A stretch of 64,000 bases of DNA from an uncultured Shewanella sp. GTDB lineage: Bacteria > Pseudomonadota > Gammaproteobacteria > Enterobacterales > Shewanellaceae. The stretch spans positions 1-64,000 of the forward strand of contig CANNEE010000012.1 in assembly GCA_947503555.1 (NCBI GenBank), given 5' to 3'. The position numbers and the translations under genes were made by a program. The notes under the pieces were generated by a model. The model had not been told where the DNA came from and did no database searches. It saw nothing but the letters and a program-made list of their open reading frames with translations. Of this stretch, positions 6,846-16,010 are shown piece after piece; positions within the stretch are counted from its first letter, which is position 1, and every line of letters begins with the position of its first letter.

Positions 6846-9383
6846 ATGCGACGACTGATGAAAACTTCTATTGCACTTAGTTTACTGGGTGTATTTGCGC
6901 TAACGGGTTGTAACGGTTCTTCTGGATCCGATGATAGCTCTTCTGGTGGCACTAACCCAGAAGCTTCAACAATTAGCCTAGTTTATAAAACCTTAGTAAA
7001 TGGTGCTTGTTCACAAACAACCACACAACTGGCTTTTGAACTTGGCCAAAGCTTCTGTGTGTCGGCAAAGCTTGAGCAAGGTAGCTCTGTCATTTCAGGA
7101 GCAAGAGTCGACTTCACTACGACTAAAGCAAGCCTATCACCAGCAAGCAAATTGACCGATAACACAGGTTATGCCGATGTTATCGTCACTGGCGATGGTA
7201 CTTTAGGCGCTGGTACTATCACAGCGAGTTATACTCCTACATCAGGCGGCACAGCATTAACTGTTAATCGCAATTTTGAATTTATTCAATCTACGACAAG
7301 TATCGATAATCTATCTGTAAACTCCAGCATAGTGAAAGACAGCACCAACGTCACTCGCTTTAAAGTGGACGAAACGGTGCAGCTTCAGGCGCAAGTCGTT
7401 AACGCACAAGGCCAAGGGCTAGCTGATATTAAGGTGGACTTTGCTGCAGGCAATGCTGTTCTTCAGCCAAGCTCGGCACTGACTAATACCCAAGGTATTG
7501 CACAAGTACCCTATACACCAGCCACTACCGAACTCGGTGCAAATAGCTTAAACATTAGCGTGAGTTATAAAGGGCAGACATACCAAACCACAAGCCTCTA
7601 TGAAGTGCTCTCCGCCGATGCAGTAGACAATACCCAAACCATCAAGCTTGGGCATTTCGATACTAACGGCAACTTTGTAGAAGGTCAGTTAGCCACTAGC
7701 TTAGCCAAGGTTAACGACAAGTATCGCGTCAGTGCTGGCGGCAGTTTTGGTGTCACCGCCACACTCGTGTCAGTAGCGAGCGATAATACGATTACTCGAT
7801 TGCAAACTCCCTCTTCTATTAGCTTCAGCTCCGATTGTGTTACTAATACAAGGGCCACCATAGATTCACCTGTGACCACTCTTTCTGGTAGCGCTAGCTC
7901 CACTTTCCAAGATACCAGCTGCAGCGGTAATAGTGAGCGCGATGACCAAATTGTTGCAACCACTTTAGTGGGTAACCAGACACTCACGGCTAACCTTGCC
8001 TTTACTCTTGAGCGTCAAACACTCGCAAGTCTAAGCTTTGAGTCAGCCACGCCACAAAGTATTCGTATCAAGGGCGCTGGCGGCACTGGCAGTAATGAGT
8101 CGTCTCTGGTGACCTTTAAAGTCACTAGTGCCAATGGCCAACCTGCGGCGCAGCAAACGGTTAACTTTAGTCTAGATACAATAGTTGGCGGCATCAGCTT
8201 CGCTAATGGTCAAAGTACCACAACAGGTATCACTAATTCTCAAGGGCTAGCCAGTGCCAGAGTATTAGCAGGTACAGTGCCAACACCGGTTCGTGTTGTG
8301 GCCTCTGCGACCGATGCAGATACCAATGAAACCATCACTAGTCAGTCGGAACAGCTCAGTATCAATACAGGCTTACCGCAGCAACTTGGCTTCTCTCTAT
8401 CGACCAGCCTATTTAATCCCGAAGCGGGTAACTTCAATGGCGAAGAGGTCACTATCACGGCCTACGCATCTGACAGCTTTGGCAACCCTGCCCCAGATGA
8501 CACTACGATTAACTTCACCGCAGAAGGTGGACAGATACAGCCGAGCTGCCTAACAGCCAATGGCCGTTGTAGCGTCACTTGGACATCGGCTGATCCTAGA
8601 GTGAGTGACCATAGGATTACAGTACTGGCTTATGCCCTAGGCCATGAAACCTTCTTTGATACTAACGGTAATAATATCTTTGATGATGCAGATGGCGGCC
8701 CTGCTGCTAATGCCTGTCTCGATACCAATGGCGCACTCACAACATGTAATGGCAACGGCTTAGATAGAGAAACCTATCTGGCAGGTGGCTTTAGCGACCT
8801 AGGTGATGCCTTCCGTGATGACAATGAAAATGATCGCCATGATGATGGAGAGCAGTTCTTCAACACGGCAGCGTCTTCGGCTTATCAAGTTGCAGATAAG
8901 CGCTTTAACGGCCCTCAATGTCAAGGCACTCAATGTGGCACAGGTCAAGCCAACAAGACCTATATACGTAAAGCATTGATCATGACCATGTCAGGCTCAA
9001 GCGCCAACTTTATCATCTGGCAGGGCAGCACCAAGATTTGGGATCAAAGTGACGGCACCAATGAGCTGGATAATCTAGCCGCCCTAGCACCAGGAGCTTC
9101 AACTAGCTTTACTGTACAGTTCTTTGATAGTGCTGGTCAGATAATGCCCTCAGGCACTAACCTCAGCGTCACGGCTAGCCAAGGTACCATAGATAGCAAC
9201 GGCTTTACTGTACCTAATACGACCCAAGCCGGAGGCAACCGCACTAGCTTTGGTATTACCAATAATATCGACCCAGCAACGCCTGGCACACCTGGCACTA
9301 GCAGCACGGTCTCAATATTGGTAAGAACACCTAAGGGAATTGAGTCCAACATTCGCTTCTCATTGACTCTACAAGGTACTTAA
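6846..9383 (+). CDS. Large Ig-like (Big_1-type) lipoprotein
   Basis: An 845-residue protein with a lipoprotein signal: basic start, hydrophobic SLLGVFAL, lipobox LTGC and a Ser/Gly-rich linker. Next come several bacterial Ig-like repeats of the invasin/intimin Big_1 kind, each ending in a phrase like GYADVIVT, GIAQVPYT or GLASARVLAG. Residues about 600-680 hold two Asp/Asn-rich loops (DTNGNNIFDD and DDNENDRHDDGE) typical of calcium-binding linkers. Surface exposure or cell adhesion is inferred; the protein could also be purely structural. ATG 6846 is preferred to an in-frame TTG at 6840 because AAGGAAG then sits at normal distance. A strong terminator follows. Confidence 0.82.
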   Translation: MRRLMKTSIALSLLGVFALTGCNGSSGSDDSSSGGTNPEASTISLVYKTLVNGACSQTTTQLAFELGQSFCVSAKLEQGSSVISGARVDFTTTKASLSPASKLTDNTGYADVIVTGDGTLGAGTITASYTPTSGGTALTVNRNFEFIQSTTSIDNLSVNSSIVKDSTNVTRFKVDETVQLQAQVVNAQGQGLADIKVDFAAGNAVLQPSSALTNTQGIAQVPYTPATTELGANSLNISVSYKGQTYQTTSLYEVLSADAVDNTQTIKLGHFDTNGNFVEGQLATSLAKVNDKYRVSAGGSFGVTATLVSVASDNTITRLQTPSSISFSSDCVTNTRATIDSPVTTLSGSASSTFQDTSCSGNSERDDQIVATTLVGNQTLTANLAFTLERQTLASLSFESATPQSIRIKGAGGTGSNESSLVTFKVTSANGQPAAQQTVNFSLDTIVGGISFANGQSTTTGITNSQGLASARVLAGTVPTPVRVVASATDADTNETITSQSEQLSINTGLPQQLGFSLSTSLFNPEAGNFNGEEVTITAYASDSFGNPAPDDTTINFTAEGGQIQPSCLTANGRCSVTWTSADPRVSDHRITVLAYALGHETFFDTNGNNIFDDADGGPAANACLDTNGALTTCNGNGLDRETYLAGGFSDLGDAFRDDNENDRHDDGEQFFNTAASSAYQVADKRFNGPQCQGTQCGTGQANKTYIRKALIMTMSGSSANFIIWQGSTKIWDQSDGTNELDNLAALAPGASTSFTVQFFDSAGQIMPSGTNLSVTASQGTIDSNGFTVPNTTQAGGNRTSFGITNNIDPATPGTPGTSSTVSILVRTPKGIESNIRFSLTLQGT

Positions 9384-9414
9384 ATCGAAGTAGATTTACG
9401 CTAGACTCAAACAA

Positions 9415-9442
9415 AAAATGCCAGCATATTTGCTGGCATTTT
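9415..9442. terminator. Bidirectional intrinsic terminator
   Basis: A perfect 12-bp stem, AAAATGCCAGCA and TGCTGGCATTTT, encloses a TATT loop, with A and T tracts on the two sides. It lies between the convergent lipoprotein and ppk2 genes and can serve both. Confidence 0.9.
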
Positions 9443-9480
9443 TATTGGGCTATTTATTGGAATGCTTAAGTTAAATCAGC

Positions 9481-10269
9481 TCATTCATATTTATTGGGCA
9501 CAAACTGCTGATTGTCCAGTGGCGAGCGAATGTACCCTTCTTTGTTGATATCAGGTAGATCAACATGGGGATGCTCCACTTCGTGATAATCGATCTGCTC
9601 TAATATGTGACTGATACAGTTAAGTCTCGCTCTGCGCTTATCATCGGATGGCACCACCCACCAAGGACATTGACGACTATCGGTATAGGTAAACATTCTA
9701 TCTTTGGCTTCTGAATATTCAGCCCAACGGTTACGAGACTCTAGATCCATAGGGCTAAACTTCCACCGTTTAATCGGGGTGCGAATCCGTTCAGCAAAGC
9801 GTCTCTCCTGCTCTTCATCAGACACAGAAAACCAGTACTTCAGCAAAATAATGCCAGAACGTTGCAACATACGTTCAAACTCAGGGCACGAGCGCAGAAA
9901 CTCCTCATACTCAGGCTCAGTGCAGAACCCCATAACCTTTTCGACACCAGCACGGTTATACCAACTACGGTCAAATAGCACTATCTCACCAGCCGAGGGC
10001 AAGTGCGCCACATAACGCTGAAAATACCACTGAGTCTTTTCTTTCTCGGTCGGCTGACTGAGGGCGGCAATACGACACACCCTAGGATTGAGGCGCTCGA
10101 TAATACGCTTAATTACGCCACCTTTACCCGCGGCGTCTCGACCTTCAAAGATAATGACGATTTTAAGGCCTTCCTGCTTGACCCACTCCTGCAGCTTTAC
10201 TAACTCAACCTGTAGCTTAGTGAGCTCTTTTTCGTAGAGTTTCTTATCTAGCCTATCGATTTTATCCAT
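9481..10269 (-). CDS. ppk2: Polyphosphate kinase 2
   Basis: A 262-residue single-domain PPK2. The Walker A motif is GRDAAGKGG (residues 43-51), the Walker B region VLFDRSWYNRAG has Asp100 and Arg101, and the lid region RIRTPIKRWKFSPMD follows. PPK2 enzymes transfer phosphate between polyphosphate and nucleotides, mostly making GTP or ATP from the diphosphate. The single domain and length fit class I. It is a lone leftward gene, about 100 bp downstream of the exporter operon, and could be read through from it. Confidence 0.94.
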   Translation of the reverse strand: MDKIDRLDKKLYEKELTKLQVELVKLQEWVKQEGLKIVIIFEGRDAAGKGGVIKRIIERLNPRVCRIAALSQPTEKEKTQWYFQRYVAHLPSAGEIVLFDRSWYNRAGVEKVMGFCTEPEYEEFLRSCPEFERMLQRSGIILLKYWFSVSDEEQERRFAERIRTPIKRWKFSPMDLESRNRWAEYSEAKDRMFTYTDSRQCPWWVVPSDDKRRARLNCISHILEQIDYHEVEHPHVDLPDINKEGYIRSPLDNQQFVPNKYE

Positions 10270-10377
10270 GTAAGCGCCCTCAAATTGATGGCAAGCAAAA
10301 GCTAACTTGCCTAAAACCTATACAAACATAAGTTTAGACAAGCTTCAATGAGTTAACAGGTTAAACGAAAAAGAGCG

Positions 10378-11556
10378 TTAGACTAAGCCACTGTTACGGC
10401 GACGCCAACTAATGCCAACATAGGCCAGCAAAATATAGCCAGCAAACAGCGCCCATAGCTGCAACCAAGTCTGGAACACACAGCTCCACTCGGCGCCCAT
10501 CTGATTAAGTTTCAGCATAGCCATAATGCCGGGAATGGCGGGAACCAGTTGTGATAGCCAAATTAAAGGCTCAGGAATAAGCGATAGAGGCCAGATAAAG
10601 CCAGTTAAAAACAGCAACGGCATAGAGATAAGCAGTACCACTTGAGTGGGTAGATCTCGGCGGCTAAACAGACAGCTCATCGCTATACCCGCCGCCGCTG
10701 TCGATAGAATATAGGGCAACATAAATAGTCCAAGTTGCGCCAGAGATGCCATAGCCCTTAAATCATAGAAGTAGTAACAATAGCCAAGGTAATACGCACT
10801 AAACATTGAATAAAGCACAGCAAAAGCGGTCAGCCTAGCCAGAATAATCATCAAGGGATTGACTCTCAACCAGTCACCTTTGGTTTGCCATTGGCCTGCA
10901 CCTAAAATACCCGCACCAATCAACAGCGTTTGATGAAGCACCAGAAGCAAGACTCCGGGCACCACATAGCCCATATAACCCAAATTAGGATTAAATACCG
11001 CTAGGCTATTAAGCTTAACGCTATTGAGACTTTGCTTTGCTTGTTCAGGCTGACTTCCCTGTTTCAACAGTCCTGCAAACTGAACCTGCTTTTGAGTATC
11101 TATCCCGACCGAGACCAGTCCTTCTACCACGGCCGAATACACTAGAAAGTAGTTAGCATCACCGCCAATGCTCAAGGTCACTTGTCGCCCTAAATAGAGA
11201 TCTCGACGAAAGCCTTCAGGGATCACCAGCACACCGTGGGCCTTGCCTGATTCTATCGCGTGCTTAGCATCACTTAAGGTGGCGACTTTCCCTATCAACT
11301 CAAGTTTAGGGCTCGCATCCGTATGGCGAACCAGAGTGCGACTCAAAGAGGAGTTATCCAAGTCCACCACCACTAGCTGCTGCGCCGTGGGCACCTCATT
11401 AAGATAGGGCAGTGGATACAAAATTGAATAAAAGAGCACACCACCAAACAGAGTAATGGCAATTGCTTTATCTGATATGATGGCCTTGAGATCTGCTAGT
11501 ACTAACAGCAGAAAAGGCGCCGACTGTGAAACCCTGTTAGATGAAGTTCTTGTCAT
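10378..11556 (-). CDS. ABC-2 type permease (exporter, second copy)
   Basis: A 392-residue permease with one N-terminal membrane helix (about 30-50), a periplasmic domain of about 150 residues and five or six C-terminal helices: the ABC-2 layout of the YhhJ/YbhR group. The periplasmic domain opens with LVVVDLDNSSLSRTLVRH, closely resembling VAVVDMDHSSLSRSLTRA in the neighbouring permease, so the two arose by duplication. I chose ATG 11556, which is preceded by GGTGGAG; a GTG one codon earlier overlaps the upstream stop as TAGTG. It is the last gene of the tolC-hlyD-permease-permease operon. No ATPase gene accompanies it. Confidence 0.87.
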   Translation of the reverse strand: MTRTSSNRVSQSAPFLLLVLADLKAIISDKAIAITLFGGVLFYSILYPLPYLNEVPTAQQLVVVDLDNSSLSRTLVRHTDASPKLELIGKVATLSDAKHAIESGKAHGVLVIPEGFRRDLYLGRQVTLSIGGDANYFLVYSAVVEGLVSVGIDTQKQVQFAGLLKQGSQPEQAKQSLNSVKLNSLAVFNPNLGYMGYVVPGVLLLVLHQTLLIGAGILGAGQWQTKGDWLRVNPLMIILARLTAFAVLYSMFSAYYLGYCYYFYDLRAMASLAQLGLFMLPYILSTAAAGIAMSCLFSRRDLPTQVVLLISMPLLFLTGFIWPLSLIPEPLIWLSQLVPAIPGIMAMLKLNQMGAEWSCVFQTWLQLWALFAGYILLAYVGISWRRRNSGLV

Positions 11557-11558
11557 CA

Positions 11559-12728
11559 CTATACTCCACCCGCTAAGGCTATCTGCTCGCTAAAGACACG
11601 GTTTCGTACCTTAATCGCCAAAAACAGAATAATCGGGATCAAACATAAATAACCCCAATAACTGACAAGCTGCTCGGCAAAAGCAGACCAAGGCTGGCCG
11701 TAACTCACCACCCCAACATGGGTATCGATATAATGACTCGATGGCATCAACTTACGCCACCACTGGGCAGCGAGAGGCATATCATGGGTTGGAAAAGTGA
11801 TCCCCATAAAAGGAAAAGCAGGAGCAAATAATGCTGAGCAGAAACTGACTACCCGCGCACTGTCCTGCAGCAGAAAGAAAATCGTCACCACCAATAGCCA
11901 GATGGCAGTTAACATGACTAACTGTGCCATCAGTAATTGCCCAAAACCGCCCGCCAGCGGCAAACCGAGAAACTGATATAACAAGGCCAAAATCAAACGC
12001 CCCTGCATCACCACTAGTGGCACATAGACAATGGCTTTAACTCCGATCCCACGCCAGATCCCGTGGGAAAACCACTCCCTCATAGTCCCTAGACGTAATT
12101 CACGATTGAGGCTATTGGCGAAAATCAGCATCGCCAGTAACTGTCCTAAAGCCACCAGCACAGGCGGTAGCAGAAACACCACATAGTTACTATTGCGGTT
12201 ATAGAGGGCGGTCACTTGTCGAGAGACGGGCTGTAAATTCACTTCCGCCCTAGGTTTAGGCACGCCAGCGGCAAGCTGTTTCAATCCAGCAACCTGACTC
12301 AATGCACTGGCAAGGCTCGACTGCATTTGACTGGAAAGCAGCTTACCCACCAGCAGAAATTGACTGTTATAGCGAATATCGATAACTGGGCTATGGCCTC
12401 GAAGCAGATCTTTTCTCAAGTCATGGGGCAGCACTAGAATTGCGTAGACCTTAGCTTCTTGCATCGCCAATTTAGCCTCGGCAAGATTTGGATAGTTGAC
12501 CACATTCGATGCTGGATTAGCATCGACGGCTCGGGTAAGACTGCGACTCAAGGAGGAGTGGTCCATATCCACCACGGCAACGTTTAAGTACCTTGGCAAG
12601 GCTGCGCTAAACAGCCACCAGATACAAAAAATGCCAATCAGGGGAACATAACTGACAAGGGCGAGTTGCCATGGGTCTCGCCACAGCGCCTTAAGCTCCC
12701 TTTGTACTAAGCTGGTCATGGCTAACAT
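11559..12728 (-). CDS. ABC-2 type permease (exporter, first copy)
   Basis: A 389-residue ABC-2 permease. It has one membrane helix near residues 18-43, a periplasmic loop domain, and a cluster of five to six helices from about residue 185 on, including VVFLLPPVLVALGQLLAMLIF split by short charged turns. It probably forms a heterodimer with the adjacent permease, which overlaps its stop codon. The hlyD-type gene ends 12 bp upstream. Related tripartite systems with two such permeases (YbhFSR, YhiI-RbbA-YhhJ) export drugs or other hydrophobic compounds, but those have an ATPase gene, which is absent here. Confidence 0.87.
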   Translation of the reverse strand: MLAMTSLVQRELKALWRDPWQLALVSYVPLIGIFCIWWLFSAALPRYLNVAVVDMDHSSLSRSLTRAVDANPASNVVNYPNLAEAKLAMQEAKVYAILVLPHDLRKDLLRGHSPVIDIRYNSQFLLVGKLLSSQMQSSLASALSQVAGLKQLAAGVPKPRAEVNLQPVSRQVTALYNRNSNYVVFLLPPVLVALGQLLAMLIFANSLNRELRLGTMREWFSHGIWRGIGVKAIVYVPLVVMQGRLILALLYQFLGLPLAGGFGQLLMAQLVMLTAIWLLVVTIFFLLQDSARVVSFCSALFAPAFPFMGITFPTHDMPLAAQWWRKLMPSSHYIDTHVGVVSYGQPWSAFAEQLVSYWGYLCLIPIILFLAIKVRNRVFSEQIALAGGV

Positions 12729-12740
12729 AGCGTCAAACCA

Positions 12741-13712
12741 CTAAAGCGTAACAAGTACAGACATACCCACTCTCAAGTCGGCAATCTTAGCAACAGGCCT
12801 TAACTCCACCTCAAAGGTGCGCATATCAAAATCATGGCCCGCCTCGGTAGCTCGCCAGTTAGCAAAATCACCCATTACGCTGATATAGCTGACTTTAAAG
12901 GGGTAACTTTCACCCAGAGCCGGAATGGTTAACATCAACTCCTGCCCCTGCTCAAACTGCTTTAGCTGATCTTCTCGAACCTGAATAATGGCCCAAGCAT
13001 CATCCATATCCAGCAAACTCACCACAGGAAAACCACTAGGTGCCAGCTCCCCTGGATGCAACAGTACTTCGCTAATCTCACCAGGCTTAAATGCACGTAT
13101 TTGGCTATCGGCTAAAATCGCGCTCACCTCTTTTACCGCACCTTCGGCTCTCATGGCTTGGCCTTTAGCGGCGGCCTTGGTCTCCACTCTAGCCCCCTCT
13201 TTGGCCATCTGATACATGGCATCGGCTGCTTGCTCGGTAAACTTAGCCGCTTGCCACTGGGTATAGGCTTCATCGCGCTTCTGCCTTGCTAATACGCCAT
13301 CGTTAAACAAGTTCTCCACTCTTTCATAGGTGGTCTTGGCCAACTTAGCTGCTGCTTGCGCCTTTTGCCACTGCTCTTTGGCCACCATAATTTGCTGACT
13401 GCGAGCACCATTATCGGCCTGCTCTTGCATCGCCTTGGCCGCATCTCGGCCACCTTGAGCTTGCAACAATTTGGCATCCAGTTCAGGACTTTGGATAGAG
13501 AACAGCAGATCGCCCACTGCGACTTTATCGCCTTTACGCACTAACAGAGTTTCGACCCTGCCCGGCACCTTAGATGAGACATTGTATTCCTGCGCTTCAA
13601 TCTGCCCTTGGATCACCATAGGCTTGGGCGTGACCGCTAACTTCAAGCCATAAGCTAATACCAAAATAAGCCCAAGCAGCGCCGCTAAGGCCAAAATTCG
13701 ATTAATGCGCAT
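12741..13712 (-). CDS. HlyD-family periplasmic adaptor protein
   Basis: A 323-residue membrane fusion protein. An N-terminal helix (LALAALLGLILVLAYGL) is followed by a biotinyl-lipoyl half domain (VSSKVPGRVETLLVRKGDKV), a long Ala/Gln-rich alpha-helical hairpin (about residues 85-190) that would contact a TolC-type channel, then the second lipoyl half and a beta-barrel with DDAWAIIQVREDQL. ATG 13712 is chosen; it overlaps the last 11 bp of the tolC-type gene, so the two are translationally coupled. The adaptor links the two permeases to the outer-membrane channel. Confidence 0.92.
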   Translation of the reverse strand: MRINRILALAALLGLILVLAYGLKLAVTPKPMVIQGQIEAQEYNVSSKVPGRVETLLVRKGDKVAVGDLLFSIQSPELDAKLLQAQGGRDAAKAMQEQADNGARSQQIMVAKEQWQKAQAAAKLAKTTYERVENLFNDGVLARQKRDEAYTQWQAAKFTEQAADAMYQMAKEGARVETKAAAKGQAMRAEGAVKEVSAILADSQIRAFKPGEISEVLLHPGELAPSGFPVVSLLDMDDAWAIIQVREDQLKQFEQGQELMLTIPALGESYPFKVSYISVMGDFANWRATEAGHDFDMRTFEVELRPVAKIADLRVGMSVLVTL

Positions 13713-15090
13713 TGTGTGTCTCCTTGGTCTGACTGCGACCAATAAATTCTTCTAGTTGCCCACTCACAGCCATCAAATTGGCATAGGACTTCACATAACG
13801 GTATTGGGCAGCTAGCTGCTGAGTTTTCACCGCATTGAGTTTAAGTTCGGCATCGACGGTATCGATTGAGGTTGATAGGCCTTGGGAAAAAGCCAGATCC
13901 CTCAGTCTCAGATTCTCTTGGGCTAATGCCAGCGATACTTTCAGAGCTTGATACTCCTCTTGAGCCTGCTGCAGGCTGCGATAGCTTTGATCCACCAGCA
14001 AGCTAAGATCTTGTCGCGTTTGTGCCTTAGTATGCTTTGCTTGTAATAGCGCACTCTTAGCTGCCAATACTTTACCGCTACGACCATCGCGGCTGATAAT
14101 CGGCATATTTACCCCAACACCCACTAGCCAATCAGGCTCCATCTGAGCAAACAAGCTGTCATCTTCATAGAGAGTGTAATTACCATAGAGAAATACTGTC
14201 GGCTTATAACTTCCCTGCTCGACTTCAATCAGGCCTTTGGCTTGATCTTCTTTAGCCGTCAACAGCTTCAAGGCTGGATGTTGAGTCAATGTCAGATGAC
14301 TCAATTGCGGCAAGGAAGGAGCCTTTGGCAACATAAACAGCTGTGAGACAGCTTCGACATCGTTTTGATGCAACATGCGTTCAAGGGCGATTTTGGCCAT
14401 CTCATAATGACGCTTAGCACTGGTATGGGAGACCTTGGCATTCTCAAAAGCAACTTGAGCATTGAGCAGCTCGACTCTGGCGATCTGCCCCTGCTCTTCA
14501 AGCTTCTTGGCATGCTCAAAATGAGCTTGTAGTGAGTCAACTAACTGCGCCTGAGTATTGGCTAAAGCTTGGCTCACACCCACGCCATAGTAACGCTCAG
14601 CAAGCTGAGTAAATAGCTTTCTTTGGGTCAGAGTGCGACTCTGCTCCTGCTCTGCCACTTCCGCCTTATGGATCGCTTGAGCCGCAGTAATGCGCCCACC
14701 CGTATACACAGGCCACATAGCGCGTAAACTAGCCCTAAACACATCCTGCTCTGTCAGACCAATAGTGCCAATTGACTGCAGCACAGGAGCCAATACCGCC
14801 AAGGTTTGTGGTGGCAAAGTTTTAGGATCCACTAAGCCTTGAGTATGGATCTCAAGGGGCTTTTCTAGATGAATATAGGTGCCAGTAATATCAAGTGAAG
14901 GCAAATCTAAGCTCTCACCCGCTTCTTGCTCTGCAAGGGCGCGATTAACCTTTTGGGTGTCGGCTTGCAGGCTATCACTCACCTGCACCAACCTTTGCCA
15001 TGCTTGACTAAAGCTCAGCTCTTTCGCCACCAGCAACTTAGGAGACACCAGCACAGCCAGCCCCATTATCAAGGGGAGAATACGTTTCAT
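13702..15090 (-). CDS. TolC-family outer membrane efflux protein
   Basis: A 462-residue outer membrane factor with a signal peptide (MKRILPLIMGLAVLVSPKLL, mature near AKELSFSQAW). The two OEP repeats are recognisable by their long helices and by LFTQLAERYYGVG in the first and the parallel LSLLVDQSYRSLQQAQ in the second. The start is ATG 15090, with AGAGG 6 nt upstream; the TTG two codons earlier is not favoured. It is the first gene of a four-gene exporter operon, so the outer-membrane channel is co-expressed with its own adaptor and permeases. The promoter must lie in the 590-bp region upstream. Confidence 0.92.
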   Translation of the reverse strand: MKRILPLIMGLAVLVSPKLLVAKELSFSQAWQRLVQVSDSLQADTQKVNRALAEQEAGESLDLPSLDITGTYIHLEKPLEIHTQGLVDPKTLPPQTLAVLAPVLQSIGTIGLTEQDVFRASLRAMWPVYTGGRITAAQAIHKAEVAEQEQSRTLTQRKLFTQLAERYYGVGVSQALANTQAQLVDSLQAHFEHAKKLEEQGQIARVELLNAQVAFENAKVSHTSAKRHYEMAKIALERMLHQNDVEAVSQLFMLPKAPSLPQLSHLTLTQHPALKLLTAKEDQAKGLIEVEQGSYKPTVFLYGNYTLYEDDSLFAQMEPDWLVGVGVNMPIISRDGRSGKVLAAKSALLQAKHTKAQTRQDLSLLVDQSYRSLQQAQEEYQALKVSLALAQENLRLRDLAFSQGLSTSIDTVDAELKLNAVKTQQLAAQYRYVKSYANLMAVSGQLEEFIGRSQTKETHNAH

Positions 15091-15687
15091 TAACAACCTC
15101 TAGAGCATTGACTCTAATAATGAAGCTATTCTATCACTCGAAACTTCATCAGAACAGCATGGTTCAGTCCCAACTTAGCCTCAGAGCTTGGATTCATACC
15201 AATTTTCGATATGGGTCTGATGATAGATGAAACTGGAGGTGATCTTGCTCACTAAGGGCGAGCATTAGATTAACGTAACCAAGCCTTTGTCCAGCGAGTG
15301 CTGCGTTTTAGGGGAAGAACGACGAATCTGCAATTGCTGCACTCCTGCCAGTAGCTCTTCAACTCGAACTCACAACTTTCTTATCAAGCGATAATTAAAA
15401 AATATAGATACGGCTCTCGTTACTTGCATCCGATAATCCTATCTGCAAGACGCCGTGAAATCTTCCCTGATGGCTCAACTGCCACATCCCTGTGGCAAAT
15501 GCTTGCTGATAGGTTTATCTCTTCTGAAAATATCCATAGCTATCACTGATTCCGTATTTCCATTGGCTAGATGGAAAGAGTCCGTATTTCATGAATTCCG
15601 CTCATATACCAAATCACTCATTTGTTTTTGATATTTATAGTAAATTAGCGTACTTTGTAGAAATTTGAAGCAGATATTAGAGAATTC
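15091..15687. other. Long intergenic region with hairpins, no gene found
   Basis: Almost 600 bp separates the exporter operon from the divergent Cys-rich gene, and no convincing coding frame is present. It holds a perfect 7-bp hairpin TGCCACA/TGTGGCA (15480-15497) in a GC-richer segment, and a repeat cluster near the rightward gene (separate entry). The left end should contain the tolC promoter and the right end the promoter of the two-gene unit. An uncharacterised small RNA or remnant repeat element is possible but not demonstrated. Confidence 0.5.
15551..15590. repeat. Direct repeat plus palindrome upstream of the Cys-rich gene
   Basis: The 10-mer TCCGTATTTC occurs at 15551-15560 and again at 15581-15590, start to start exactly 30 bp. 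Between them is a perfect inverted repeat TTTCCAT (15557-15563) and ATGGAAA (15571-15577) with a 7-nt centre. It lies about 100 bp upstream of the gene at 15688 and could be a regulator binding site; this is inference from pattern alone. Confidence 0.4.
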
Positions 15688-15948
15688 ATGGAAAAGAAAT
15701 GTTTTATTTGCGAGAACCAATCAAATCAAAAAACTATTGATGCTGGTAATGTAATTTCAGTAAGTTGTTTATCACCTAAATGCGGTAATTATGAAATTTC
15801 ACTCCGAGCTATCAAGTATCTTGATAGTCATTTGTACGCAAGAGAAAACTGTCAAACTTTCATCAACGACTGCAAGTTTCATAAGAGAGTTGCAGATATT
15901 TATTTTAAGGGTAATGAATTAACGATAGGCATTGTAGGTCAACGGTAA
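15688..15948 (+). CDS. Small Cys-rich (zinc-ribbon-like) hypothetical protein
   Basis: An 86-residue protein not recognised as a known family. It begins MEKKCFICENQ and has a second cysteine pair CLSPKCG about 20 residues on, so a CxxC-x22-CxxxxC arrangement could bind zinc. Two more cysteines (ENCQTF, NDCKFH) occur further on. No signal peptide or membrane segment is seen. It is A/T-richer than the flanking exporter genes. The STAS/HATPase gene starts 62 bp downstream on the same strand, so the two are probably a unit. It may be a sensor or adaptor partner. Confidence 0.6.
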   Translation: MEKKCFICENQSNQKTIDAGNVISVSCLSPKCGNYEISLRAIKYLDSHLYARENCQTFINDCKFHKRVADIYFKGNELTIGIVGQR

Positions 15949-16010
15949 AATACTCATAACAAATGCTTCAGTGGCGATAATGTAATCTGATAAGGCATCA
16001 AGGAGAGAAT

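Noticed and set aside
15949-16010. A true integron attC site
   Set aside because: A TAACAA-type left end is present but no inverse-core right end or symmetrical arms were found.
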